From assembly GCA_963804825.1 (NCBI GenBank), contig CAWDRV010000002.1, forward strand, positions 124,001-188,000: a stretch of DNA of 64,000 nt, given 5' to 3'. The translations under genes were made by a program, and so were the position numbers. The notes beneath the pieces were generated by a model that was given only the letters and a program-made list of their open reading frames with translations, was not told where the DNA came from and searched no databases. The DNA comes from JBKQVT01 sp963804825 (GTDB lineage: Bacteria > Planctomycetota > Planctomycetia > Pirellulales > Thermoguttaceae). Below, one piece after another: positions 48,619-56,831 of this stretch. Each line of letters begins with the position of its first letter. Positions within the stretch are counted from its first letter, which is position 1.

Positions 48619-50003
48619 ATGTTTTATCACCCGGCGCAATTTCCGAGGCCTCGCTACGGAAGGACTCTGCTGGCGGCCGTGCCGTTGGTCCTCGGCCTGA
48701 CGTTCTGCCCGACCTTGGCCGCGGCGTCCGAGTTGCGACAATCGCCGATTGTCAAGGCGGTCGCAGCGCGTTCGGCCGTCGGTGGTGAACATTCGCGGCG
48801 AAAAGACGGTCGGTCCCGGCGGCGCCACGGCGACCGGCGGCGAGCCCGCCCATCGCGTCAACGGCATGGGCACGGGCGTGGTCATCGATCCCCGCGGTTA
48901 CATCCTTACCAACTACCACGTGGTCGAAGGCGTCCGCGAGATCCAGGTCACGCTGTCCGACGAAAGCCGCTTCGTGGCCACGCTGGTCGCCCGCGACCTG
49001 GAGACCGACCTGGCCGTCATCAAGATCGCGCCGCCCGACAAGCTGCCGGTGATCGCCGCCGGCACCTCGTCCGACCTCATGGCGGGCGAATCGGTGATCG
49101 CCGTGGGCAACGCCTACGGGTACGAGAATACGGTCACCCGCGGCATCATCAGCGCGTTGCACCGGGCGGTTCAGGTCAGCGACGCCCAATACTACGACGA
49201 CCTGATCCAGACCGACGCCAGCATCAACCCGGGCAACTCCGGCGGCCCGCTGTTGAACATCGACGGCGAGATGATCGGCATCAACGTGGCGGTCCGCGCC
49301 GGGGCCCAAGGCATCGGCTTCGCCATTCCCGTCGATAAGGTGATGAACGTGGCCGCGACGCTGCTGGGCTCGGCCGTGGCGAGCAAGACCTGGCACGGCG
49401 TCGTGCCGGCGGCCGACGCCTCGCCCTCGCCCTCGCAGCCGGGCGTCAACGTCGCCGCGGTCGAAAAGAAAAGTCCGGCCGCCGACGCCGGGCTGCAAAC
49501 CGGCGACGTCGTCATCACCGTCGAAGGCACCGACGTAAAGAGGGCGATGGACTTCCATCGCGCCTTGCTCGACCGCAAGGCCGGCGACAAGCGTCGCCAT
49601 GACGGTCGTCCGCAAGGGGACCCGACTGACGCTGAACCTCAAGTTGGCCGAGGTCCCCGAGCCGGCCAAGCCGGCCGCGGGCCTTGCCTGGGACCTGTTG
49701 GGGCTGGAGCTGAAGGCCATTCCCGCGGCCGACTTCCGGCAGAAGTATCAAAGCCGGTATCGCGGCGGCCTGATGGTGACCGACGTTCGCCTCGGCAGTC
49801 CCGCGGCGGCCCAGGGCATCCGGTCCGGCGACGTCCTGGTGGGCATGCACATTTGGGAAACCGTCTCGCTGGACAACGTCTCCTACATTCTGAAGCGGCC
49901 CGACTTCGCCACGCTCAACCCGGTGAAATTCTTCATCCTCCGCGGCAGCGACACCCTCTACGGCTACATGGCGGTCAGCGCGAAGACCACGCGGCAGGAG
50001 TAA
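48619..50003 (+). CDS. HtrA-like serine protease with two PDZ domains, frame breaks
   Basis: About 460 residues. A signal peptide (TLLAAVPLVLGLTFCPTLAA) is followed, after a frame change near 48768, by the protease domain with catalytic His in YILTNYHVVEGV, Asp in LETDLAVIKI and Ser in INPGNSGGPLLNI. The first PDZ shows AAVEKKSPAADAGLQTGDVV. A second break near 49595 leads to a second PDZ-like part (GLMVTDVRLGSPAAAQGIRS). It is a periplasmic protease/chaperone, the second HtrA-type protein in this window after that at 14881-16170, but without a Pro-rich cytoplasmic tail. Confidence 0.88.
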
Positions 50004-50017
50004 TCCGCCGCCGGACC

Positions 50018-50114
50018 GCGAGCCGGTGGCATGGAGAACGTGAGCCGGTGGCGTGAGCCGGTGGCGTGAGCCACCGGATGACGCGGGTGGCCCCGATAGC
50101 TCTGCTATCGGGGT
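50018..50114. repeat. GAGCCGGTGGC tandem copies and a CCCCGATAG hairpin
   Basis: Three to four copies of GAGCCGGTGGC(A/G)TG occur between 50018 and 50076, the last forming GCCGGTGGC...GCCACCGG. Next comes CCCCGATAG-CTCTG-CTATCGGGG (50092-50114), a perfect nine-base-pair hairpin. Both lie in the 250-base gap before thiL. Confidence 0.6.
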
Positions 50115-50253
50115 GCCGCAGGCACAAGACGCTTGTGTTGCGACGTCGGCGCCTACCGCCTCAGCCCCGACGCGGCTGATTTCCACCTTCAATCGCGGTG
50201 CTCACACGTATGGGGACTTGTACTCGCGGGTTCTGGAGCCGATACTACGGCGG

Positions 50254-51198
50254 ATGCACACAGAAGCTGAACTGATTGCCTGGCTTCGTCAGCGATTGCC
50301 GCCCCATCCGCTGCTGCGGCTGGGACCCGGCGACGACGCGGCGGTCCTGCGCATGGCGGGCGTCGAGGAGTGCGTCGTCACCGTGGACATGCTCACCGAC
50401 CATGTCGATTTCGAGCTTTCGCGCGACGATCCGCGGCGCGTTGGACGCAAGGCCCTGGCGGTCAACCTGAGCGACCTGGCGGCGATGGCCGCCCGGCCGC
50501 TGGCCGCGGTGATCGCCGTGGTCCTGCCGCGGCAGGGCGGCATGGAGTTGGCCATGCAATTGGTCGAGGGCCTGCTGCCGCTGGCCCAGCGCTACGACGT
50601 GGCCATCGCCGGCGGCGACGTCAACACCTGGGACGGACCGCTGGCCCTGAGCATGACGCTCTTGGGCCAAGTGACCGGCCGGGGGCCGCTCTGCCGCGCC
50701 GGGGCCCGGCCGGGCGACCGCATCGTCGTCACCGGAGAGTTCGGCGGCAGCATCCTCGGACATCACTTCGATTTCGAGCCCCGCGTCATCGAGGCCCTGT
50801 TGCTCGCGGATCGCTACGAGCTGCACGCCGGCATCGACGCCAGCGACGGCCTGGCCGTCGATTTGTCGCACGTGGCGGCCGAGAGCGGTTGCGGGGCGGT
50901 CGTTTGGCCCGACGCCGTGCCCGTCAGCGAGTCTGCCCGGCGACTGGCCGCCGAAGGGACCGACGGCTTGACGCCGCTGGATCACGCCTTGGGCGACGGC
51001 GAGGATTTCGAGTTGATCCTGGCCGTGCCGCCCGACGAAGCCCGGCGCATGATCGCCGAGCAGCCGCTGGACGTGCCGCTGAGTTGCGTTGGGGAATTCA
51101 TCGCCGAGCCGGGGCTTTGGCAACGGGCGGGCGACGGCCAGCTCACGGCGCTTGCGATCCGCGGCTGGCAGCACAAGTTCGAAGGGATTGGAGATTAG
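50254..51198 (+). CDS. thiL: Thiamine-monophosphate kinase
   Basis: A 314-residue ThiL. The N-terminal metal/ATP motif GPGDDAAVL is followed by VDMLTDHVDF, GRKALAVNLSDLAAMAARPL, YDVAIAGGDVNTW, ASDGLAVDLSHVA and the closing DHALGDGEDFELILAVPPDE. It phosphorylates thiamine monophosphate to the diphosphate cofactor. ATG 50254 begins the family sequence. The tsaE partner that often sits next to it is displaced by an IS200-like insertion. Confidence 0.94.
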   Translation: MHTEAELIAWLRQRLPPHPLLRLGPGDDAAVLRMAGVEECVVTVDMLTDHVDFELSRDDPRRVGRKALAVNLSDLAAMAARPLAAVIAVVLPRQGGMELAMQLVEGLLPLAQRYDVAIAGGDVNTWDGPLALSMTLLGQVTGRGPLCRAGARPGDRIVVTGEFGGSILGHHFDFEPRVIEALLLADRYELHAGIDASDGLAVDLSHVAAESGCGAVVWPDAVPVSESARRLAAEGTDGLTPLDHALGDGEDFELILAVPPDEARRMIAEQPLDVPLSCVGEFIAEPGLWQRAGDGQLTALAIRGWQHKFEGIGD

Positions 51199-51323
51199 AA
51201 CTTAGAGCTTAGAACTTAGAGCTTAGAACTTAGAGCTTAGAGCTTAGAACTTAGAGCTTAGAAATGGAAACTAAGGACTAAGCACTAAGGACTAAGCACT
51301 AAGGACTAAGCACTAAGGACTAA
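51195..51323. repeat. Heptad repeat arrays in opposite sense
   Basis: From the thiL stop to about 51263 the sequence repeats seven-base units built on CTTAG (AACTTAGAGCTTAG). After a ten-base gap, 51271-51323 repeats units built on CTAAG (ACTAAGGACTAAGC). Since CTTAG and CTAAG are complementary, the two arrays form a long imperfect inverted repeat with five of seven bases paired per unit. Confidence 0.8.
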
Positions 51324-51327
51324 TCGA

Positions 51328-51952
51328 CCACGCCCGTAGGGCGTGGGTTTGGCTTGCCCCGCAAAGCGGGGCGGGCACTACACGTGGGGAAAGCCCTGCC
51401 AGGGCTTCACTGGTTTTTATGGTTACTGAAACAACTGACCTTGTTGGCGATCCCTATCTTCCTGCTGCCGGATATACTGCCGCACCGTGGCCTCGTCACT
51501 CCCCACGGTGCTTACCCAGTATCCCGTCGCCCAAAAATGCAGCCCCGCCATCCGACGCTCATGCAGCAATTCCCGATGTATCCGCACCGCACTCTTGCCC
51601 TTCAGAAACCCTATTGCAAACGCCACGCTCTACTTCGGCGGGATGCTCAGGCAGAGGTGAACATGGTCGCTCACCGCATGCCCTTCCAGCAGCCCGATCC
51701 CTTTCTGCCTACACAAATCCCGCAGGATACCACCTATCGAAGCCCGAAGCTTCCCATACATCACTTTCCGCCGGTATTTCGGAATGAAGATCACATGATA
51801 CTTGCACTCCCATCGCACATGTGCCAGACTGTCAAAATCCTTCATACGCTCTTTCTCCTGCCCAACAGGGCTTTCCCCGGAGTTAGAGCGTATGCTATTT
51901 CGGGGCACGCCGGAACGGCTTAGCCCCCAGGGTCGCACGGCCATAGGCCGTG
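51328..51952 (-). mobile_element. IS200/IS605-type insertion element
   Basis: The element carries a single tnpA-like gene and has a subterminal hairpin at each end: CCACGCCC-GTA-GGGCGTGG (51328-51346) and CACGGCC-ATA-GGCCGTG (51936-51952), both followed by GGTTT. Subterminal hairpins rather than terminal inverted repeats are the mark of this family, which transposes as single strands. Two more hairpins occur at 51357-51373 and 51390-51408. It separates thiL from tsaE. Confidence 0.75.
51423..51845 (-). pseudogene. tnpA: Y1 transposase TnpA with an internal amber codon
   Basis: The reading MKDFDSLAHVRWECKYHVIF then IPKYRRKVMYGKLR and GHAVSDHVHLCLSIPP is IS200 TnpA with the HUH motif (HVH). 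At 51630-51632 a TAG interrupts the frame where the family has a Tyr codon (PPK-Y-S). The same frame continues SVAFAIGFLKGKSAVRIHRE and ends with VRQYIRQQ, which carries the catalytic Tyr. The single stop separates the HUH motif from the nucleophile, so the element is inactive unless the stop is read through or is a sequencing error. Confidence 0.85.
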
Positions 51953-51989
51953 GGTTTATGACGTACTAAGCAATGACCCTTTCACGATC

Positions 51990-52463
51990 ATGGACCTTTT
52001 CATTTACCAAGCCGACGATGAAGCCGCGACCGCCGCGCTGGGGGCCGCGTTGGCCGAGACCCTGCCCGCGGGCTCGACGGTCGCCCTGTGCGGCACGCTG
52101 GGGGCCGGCAAGACGCGGCTGATCCAGGCGATCGCCGAGGCGGCCGGCGTCGATCGCCGCGGGGTGGTAAGCCCCACGTTCGTGCTCATTCAAGAGTATG
52201 CGGGCCGCCGGCCCATCTATCACATGGACGCCTACCGCCTGCGGAGCGAGGACGAATTTCGCCAGCTTGGTCCCGAGGAGTATTTCGACGGCCAGGGGCT
52301 GGTGTTGATCGAATGGGCCGACCGCGTCCGCGGCTGCCTGCCCGCGGAGCGGCTGGAGATCGACATCACGGTGACCGGCCCGGAGTCGCGGCGGTTTGCG
52401 ATCAGGGCCGTCGGCGCGTGTTACGCCGCGGTGATAGACGCCTTGGCGGCCCGGCTCGGCTGA
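51990..52463 (+). CDS. tsaE: tRNA threonylcarbamoyladenosine biosynthesis ATPase TsaE
   Basis: A 157-residue P-loop protein: VALCGTLGAGKTRLIQAIAE is the Walker A, SPTFVLIQEYAGRRPIYHMD the switch region, and DAYRL and LVLIEWADRV the Walker B and closing motif. TsaE works with TsaB and TsaD to put the t6A modification on ANN-decoding tRNAs. ATG 51990 follows the IS element by about 40 bases. Confidence 0.95.
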   Translation: MDLFIYQADDEAATAALGAALAETLPAGSTVALCGTLGAGKTRLIQAIAEAAGVDRRGVVSPTFVLIQEYAGRRPIYHMDAYRLRSEDEFRQLGPEEYFDGQGLVLIEWADRVRGCLPAERLEIDITVTGPESRRFAIRAVGACYAAVIDALAARLG

Positions 52464-52765
52464 AATCGACGTCGCGACGCTGCCCAATTCCCGCGCGGCC
52501 CCGCGGCCCGTTGGCGCGGAAGTGGAAAGGGAGCGAGAAGAGTATCTTTTCGTGTTGCCGCCAGGCAACGCGCTGTTGCCCGGTGAACGTTGTCGTGTTG
52601 CCGTTTTGCCACGGGGTCAGCGAGGCCGGCAAGCCGCAACGAGTGGTTTGCGAACGACTTGCGCCGGATCCTGGGCGGCCGGCGCGCAACGTGCTCTCTG
52701 TAACGTCGGACGGGACACCATTCCAAAGTGCCCTAAGCACGGCAGCCTCCGAGGGAAGGAGGGCA
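52464..52765. other. Intergenic region after tsaE, no gene seen
   Basis: About 300 bases. Open frames on both strands are shadows or read-through of the flanking genes and show no family features. No clear promoter was identified. Confidence 0.4.
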
Positions 52766-53011
52766 ATGGTGACGACGCGAGGAGTCAAAATGATCGACGC
52801 GGCGGAGACGCTGCAACTCGATTGGCTGGTAGTGCCGGCCTCGGACTGCCCCGATGCAAGGGCCGAGCAACACGTGGTGGGGAAGTATTTCCGGAAACCC
52901 CACGAACCTTGGGGTCCCAGCCAGGCTTTCGTCCTGCCCGTGAGCGTCCGTCGCAGCCGCGGCCGCGTTCTCTTCCTGCAGAAATCGGGGCTGGCCGGCC
53001 CGGGCCGCTAG
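52766..53011 (+). CDS. Small protein of unknown function (81 residues)
   Basis: ATG 52766 is preceded by GGAAGGAGGG, an excellent ribosome site. The protein reads LDWLVVPASDCPDARAEQHV then VGKYFRKPHEPWGPSQAFVL and RRSRGRVLFLQKSGL. It is basic at its C terminus and has no signal peptide or membrane helix. The start and codon pattern support a real gene, but no family could be assigned. It lies between tsaE and an exported protein on the same strand. Confidence 0.6.
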   Translation: MVTTRGVKMIDAAETLQLDWLVVPASDCPDARAEQHVVGKYFRKPHEPWGPSQAFVLPVSVRRSRGRVLFLQKSGLAGPGR

Positions 53012-53262
53012 GACGCGGTCCCGGGAGTTCATGCCGTCTTCTCAAGTTCCAAGCATGATCGCGGCACGCGACACGTCCCGCCCGGGTTTTCCCCCACTGT
53101 GGCGTCCAAAAGCACCCGCTTTCCAGGTAATCTAGGAAAGATGCGCAACCCTTACTGGGCCAAGAAGGTTTTCTTGCCGTGATATCCGCTACAACCGATA
53201 CAAAGCGTACGGCTGAAAAATCAGGTTTAACCGTCAAGAACAAATCTAGGGGAGCAGGAGTC

Positions 53263-54432
53263 ATGAGAAACGCTGTGCCAAAAGTTGTAGGGTTGCTCGG
53301 CCTGGCGGCCGCGCTTTGGGTCAATTCGGCGATGGGGCAGATGATCCGTTTTCGCTCGAATGACGCGTCGGACAACTCCACCTCGGTGGCGGTCATCGCC
53401 GACAACGGCAGCACGCCTTTCGTGCCCGAGAAATCCAACGGCGCCGTCCCGCCGCAAGCGATGGCCGCCGAGAACGACGACATGCCCTGCGGCTGCGGGT
53501 GTCTTGGCTGCGGCTGCGGCAAGGCCGATTGCGACGAATGCCCGGGCATTGGCATCGAGGTGCTTACGGGCGTGCAATGCTGGCGCAGCATTGCCGACGG
53601 CGACTACCAGAACAACGCCGGCCCGGTCGTGGCCGCCAACCTCGGCGTTCCGATCCCGGGATTGCGCGAATACGGCATCGGCGCGCAAGTCGGTGTCAGC
53701 TATGCCGCGGCCGACCTCGACGGTCGGGTAGGCGCCAACGGCACCGATGCGCAGCAGCAAACGTTCTTCACGGCCGGCCTGTTCCGCCGCGCCTTCGACG
53801 GCGACCATTGGACCTCGCGTCTGAACCTGGGCATCGCCTATGACTGGATGGTCAACGACTCTTACGGCGAGCTGGCCCAAAGCCCGTTCCTCGGCCAGTG
53901 GCGCGGCCAGGTCGGCTACTGCCTCAGTGCCCAGAACGAAATCGGCGTCTGGGGCGCGCTCCGCGATCGCAGCAGCGAGAAGTTTCAATTTGGCGTTCCG
54001 ATACCTTACAGCCCCTTGAGCCAGATCAACCTCTTCTGGCACCATACCTTCTGCTCGGGCGCCAACTGTTGGTTGTCGGTCGGCATGCCCGAAGGCGTCC
54101 ACGACGCCCTCCATTTCAACGCCAACAGCCAAACGTACAGTATTATCAATGACGGCAGCCTCGGGGAGTACACGTTGGGCGCCACGTTCATTGTGCCGAT
54201 TTCCGAGCGTTGGGCCCTGTATGCAAACGGTTCCTACATGCGGCCCAGCGCCACGGCGGGCGCCGCAGCCTCGGTCGAGGACGCTTACTCGGTCGGCTTC
54301 GGCCTGACGTTCTATCCCGGCTGCAATGCCCGCACCCGTACCGTCGCCGGCAACTGCTGGATGCCCTATCTGCCGGTGGCCAACAACGGCACGTTCCTCG
54401 TGGACAGCATTCCGCGCAACATCGCCGACTAG
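53263..54432 (+). CDS. Exported beta-barrel-like protein with Cys-rich linker
   Basis: A 389-residue protein with a signal peptide (VVGLLGLAAALWVNSAMGQ). A Cys/Gly-rich linker, CGCGCLGCGCGKADCDEC, has eight cysteines in 18 residues. The rest alternates aromatic and polar residues as in outer-membrane barrels: GIGAQVGVSYAAADLDGRVG, LGQWRGQVGYCLSAQNEIGV and YSVGFGLTFYPG. ATG 53263 has GGAGCAGGAG just upstream. A perfect terminator follows. It probably sits in the outer membrane or cell surface; the linker may bind metal or form disulfides. No specific function can be given. Confidence 0.7.
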   Translation: MRNAVPKVVGLLGLAAALWVNSAMGQMIRFRSNDASDNSTSVAVIADNGSTPFVPEKSNGAVPPQAMAAENDDMPCGCGCLGCGCGKADCDECPGIGIEVLTGVQCWRSIADGDYQNNAGPVVAANLGVPIPGLREYGIGAQVGVSYAAADLDGRVGANGTDAQQQTFFTAGLFRRAFDGDHWTSRLNLGIAYDWMVNDSYGELAQSPFLGQWRGQVGYCLSAQNEIGVWGALRDRSSEKFQFGVPIPYSPLSQINLFWHHTFCSGANCWLSVGMPEGVHDALHFNANSQTYSIINDGSLGEYTLGATFIVPISERWALYANGSYMRPSATAGAAASVEDAYSVGFGLTFYPGCNARTRTVAGNCWMPYLPVANNGTFLVDSIPRNIAD

Positions 54433-54480
54433 TCCTTGGGCGACGGCTGCCTAGGACAACAAGAACTTGCTGACATTCGA

Positions 54481-54514
54481 AGCCCACGGATCGCGCGACC
54501 CGTGGGCTTTTTTT
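54481..54514 (+). terminator. Rho-independent terminator after the barrel-like protein
   Basis: AGCCCACGG pairs with CCGTGGGCT around a ten-base loop and is followed by a run of seven T. It ends the transcript just before the BMC locus. Confidence 0.9.
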
Positions 54515-54589
54515 GTTTCTCAAGGACGCGGGCCGAACCCATGGCCCTTGTCCCCGCGCGGCGTCCCGCCGCGTCACTTGCGCCGGCGG

Positions 54590-54667
54590 TCATCCTTGTT
54601 TCAGCGTCGCCATCACACGATCGGTAGTGGCCTGAATCAGGGCCTCTTGATCCACCGCGGGGGATGC
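54590..54667 (-). pseudogene. Orphan copy of a BMC encapsulation-peptide coding end
   Basis: A minus-strand frame ends DQEALIQATTDRVMATLKQG then stop. This is nearly identical to the C terminus of the class II aldolase at 58876-59742 (DQEALIQAITDRVMATLKKE). The DNA at 54600-54653 matches the aldolase 3' end at 50 of 54 bases, in the same orientation. The upstream frame does not resemble an aldolase, so this is a remnant of a duplicated or lost gene at the edge of the BMC locus, or the end of another targeted protein that is otherwise unrecognisable. Confidence 0.7.
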
Positions 54668-54831
54668 CGTCGCATGCCGGCGGCCAAAAAATCGCTCGAA
54701 TTCGCCTCGGTGCGAAGGGCTTTGCTGCGCGCGAGTGCCGGCATAGTATCTTGTCCAGCAACGAGTTATCGGCGCCACCCCACCACGGCTTTTTTCTTAT
54801 TGCCCTTGAATGGTGGGCGCCCGCCAGACGC

Positions 54832-54860
54832 TTGACAGTCCCCAACAGTCGCGGTACATT
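54832..54860 (+). promoter_or_regulatory. Sigma-70-like promoter of the plus-strand BMC arm
   Basis: TTGACA is followed after 17 bases by TACATT. It lies about 135 bases before the first gene of the arm, leaving room for a regulator site. No obvious dyad was identified. Confidence 0.7.
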
Positions 54861-54994
54861 CAATCGCTGGCTGTCGGCCGTGCGGCACGAGACGTAGCGG
54901 CAAACGGCAGAACACGTCCGAGCCGAATCTGTGCCGACCAGCGAGGCCATCCCTACAGATCGTGTTTTCAGGACTACTCTCGAGGAGAAATGAC

Positions 54995-55216
54995 GTGGGC
55001 ATCGAAGGACACATCGAATACCAAAGGCGTGAGTTCTGCAAGGATCTTCCGTGCCCTGTCCAGGTTCTGCTGGATGCCGCGCCGGCAGATTCAAAACAGT
55101 ACGAGCATATCCGCGGCATCTGTCAAAACAGTTGCATTCACACGACCTATGAGTTTCATCATTGGTTGATGAAGAAGGGATACCTGATCGTTCGCTCGGT
55201 GCGGCCATCAAGTTGA
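54995..55216 (+). CDS. Small conserved Cys-containing protein heading the BMC arm
   Basis: A 73-residue protein from GTG 54995, with GAGGAG seven bases upstream. It reads VGIEGHIEYQRREFCKDLPC then ADSKQYEHIRGICQNSCIHT and TYEFHHWLMKKGYLIVRSV. Four Cys in two CxxxC/CxxxxC-like pairs could hold a metal. Short proteins ending in a similar TTYEFHxWLxxKGYL stretch are known as conserved cytosolic proteins, with no assigned function. Its position at the head of the arm suggests a role in the sugar pathway or its control. Confidence 0.6.
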   Translation: MGIEGHIEYQRREFCKDLPCPVQVLLDAAPADSKQYEHIRGICQNSCIHTTYEFHHWLMKKGYLIVRSVRPSS

Positions 55217-55266
55217 TGGCGGGGGTTGCAACGATTATCAACATCCATCAAAAAGGAGAATTCCTC

Positions 55267-56073
55267 TTGAAGAACGGCATGGATTGGGGGATAGCGAATC
55301 GTTTGTCGAGGACCATCAAACCGGATGGCCATTGCTTTTATCTGGCCATGGACCACGGCTACTTTCAGGGGCCGACGCGGTGTCTGGAGAATCCCGGCAA
55401 GGCGGCAGAACCGCTGCTGCCCTATGTGGACGCGCTCTTTGTGACCCGCGGCGTGTTGCGGAGCTCGATCGACCCGAACATGAGTCCCGCCCTTATTCTT
55501 CGCGTTTCCGGCGGCAATAGCATGGTCGGCAAAGACCTGGCGAACGAAGAAGTGACCACGACGATCGACGAGATTGTCCGGCTGAATGCGGCCGCCGTAG
55601 GAATCTCGGTCTACGTCGGCAGCGACTACGAGCATCAGACCTTGATGTCTCTGGCCAAGCTGGTCAACGACTGCACGGCGTACGGCATTCCGGTGATGGC
55701 GGTCACCGCGGTCGGCCGGGAAACGGCCAAGTGGGAACCGCGTTACCTGTCGCTGGCCTGCCGCATCTGCGCCGAATTCGGCGCCAGCGTGGTGAAGACC
55801 TACTACTGCCAGGATTTCGAAAAAGTCACCCGGGGGTGTCCGGTTCCGGTGGTGATTGCGGGCGGCCCCAAGACCGAATCCGAACTCGGCGTTCTCCAGT
55901 TTGTGTACGACGGCATGCAGGCCGGGGCGATCGGCGTGAACCTGGGACGCAACATTTGGCAGAATGACTGTTCCGTGGGGATGGCCCGCGCGCTGCAAGC
56001 CTTGATCCATGAAAAGGCCACGCCTCAACAGGCCTACGACCTGTTCCTGGGCATCAAGAACAGTGCCAAGTAA
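55267..56073 (+). CDS. DhnA/LsrF-type class I aldolase family protein
   Basis: A 268-residue TIM-barrel enzyme of the DeoC/LacD/LsrF group. Landmarks are HCFYLAMDHGYFQGPTR, ASVVKTYYCQDFEKVTRGCP with the Schiff-base Lys, and VPVVIAGGPKTESE. LsrF itself cleaves a phosphorylated pentanedione; in microcompartment loci of this type the substrate is unproven and may be a deoxysugar intermediate. TTG 55267 is chosen because AGGAG sits eight bases upstream; ATG 55279 is an alternative. It is followed by a class II aldolase 33 bases later. Confidence 0.85.
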   Translation: MKNGMDWGIANRLSRTIKPDGHCFYLAMDHGYFQGPTRCLENPGKAAEPLLPYVDALFVTRGVLRSSIDPNMSPALILRVSGGNSMVGKDLANEEVTTTIDEIVRLNAAAVGISVYVGSDYEHQTLMSLAKLVNDCTAYGIPVMAVTAVGRETAKWEPRYLSLACRICAEFGASVVKTYYCQDFEKVTRGCPVPVVIAGGPKTESELGVLQFVYDGMQAGAIGVNLGRNIWQNDCSVGMARALQALIHEKATPQQAYDLFLGIKNSAK

Positions 56074-56106
56074 ACGGCGCCAAACGCTGAAGGGTGCGCA
56101 GGCGCC

Positions 56107-56814
56107 ATGAAACTGCTCGACAAATATGCGGACCAGGTTGGGGCGTTCGTCGAAGTCTGCGGCAGGCTCGCCCGGAATAGGTATGTCACCAGCCAGGGCG
56201 GCAACCTGGCCTGGCGGCTGGAGTCCAACCTCGCCCTTATCACGCCGACGCAGGTGAACAAGGGCGATCTCCGGGCGGACGACGTTGTCTTCATCAACCT
56301 CGCCGGTGAGGTCGTGGAGGGCCGGCATCGGCCCACGGGCGAGACGCCCATGTACCTCACGTTCCTCAAAAAGCGGCCGGATATCGCGTCGGTGATTCAC
56401 TGCCATCCGCCCAGCGTGTGCGCCATGGCGATCGTGGACGGCAAGAACTGGTTGATGCGCCCGTTGTACCCGGAAACGACCTTTGAAGTCGGGCCGGTGC
56501 CGATCGTTCCTTACGGCGAGCCGCTCACCGAACAGTTGGCGCGAAACTTCGAACCCTTCCTGCCAAGATACAACAGTTTCCTCATGGAAAACCACGGCCT
56601 GGTGAGCATGAGCCGGGGCGATATCCAGTGGACCATGGGGCATATCGAGCTGTTGGAGGTGAGCGCGCGCTCGATTGTGATGGCGCTGCAGATGGGCAAG
56701 ATCAAGGAATTGGATCGCCAGGCAGTCATCGGCCTGAGCGACGTCATGAAGAAGCGCAACCTGCCGCTTTTCGGCGCCGGGAGTGAACGAATCCCTGGAA
56801 TCGCTCTATTTTGA
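56107..56814 (+). CDS. Class II aldolase (L-fuculose/ribulose-phosphate aldolase type), untargeted
   Basis: A 235-residue zinc aldolase. SQGGNLAWRLESNLALITPT is the phosphate-binding start, IHCHPPSVCAMAI carries the first two metal His, and SFLMENHGLVSMSRGD the third. It should split a phosphorylated deoxysugar into dihydroxyacetone phosphate and lactaldehyde, or a similar substrate. No terminal targeting helix is present, unlike the aldolase at 58876-59742. It ends 17 bases before the aldolase/dehydrogenase fusion. Confidence 0.88.
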   Translation: MKLLDKYADQVGAFVEVCGRLARNRYVTSQGGNLAWRLESNLALITPTQVNKGDLRADDVVFINLAGEVVEGRHRPTGETPMYLTFLKKRPDIASVIHCHPPSVCAMAIVDGKNWLMRPLYPETTFEVGPVPIVPYGEPLTEQLARNFEPFLPRYNSFLMENHGLVSMSRGDIQWTMGHIELLEVSARSIVMALQMGKIKELDRQAVIGLSDVMKKRNLPLFGAGSERIPGIALF

Positions 56815-56831
56815 CCCCAGTTAGGAAGAAT

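Noticed and set aside
51195..51323. Possible CRISPR array
   Set aside because: Units are seven bases with no unique spacers, and no cas gene is present.
54429..55244. A 271-codon minus-strand ORF across the BMC boundary
   Set aside because: It runs through a perfect terminator, a promoter and the opposing small Cys gene, and its sequence resembles no protein.
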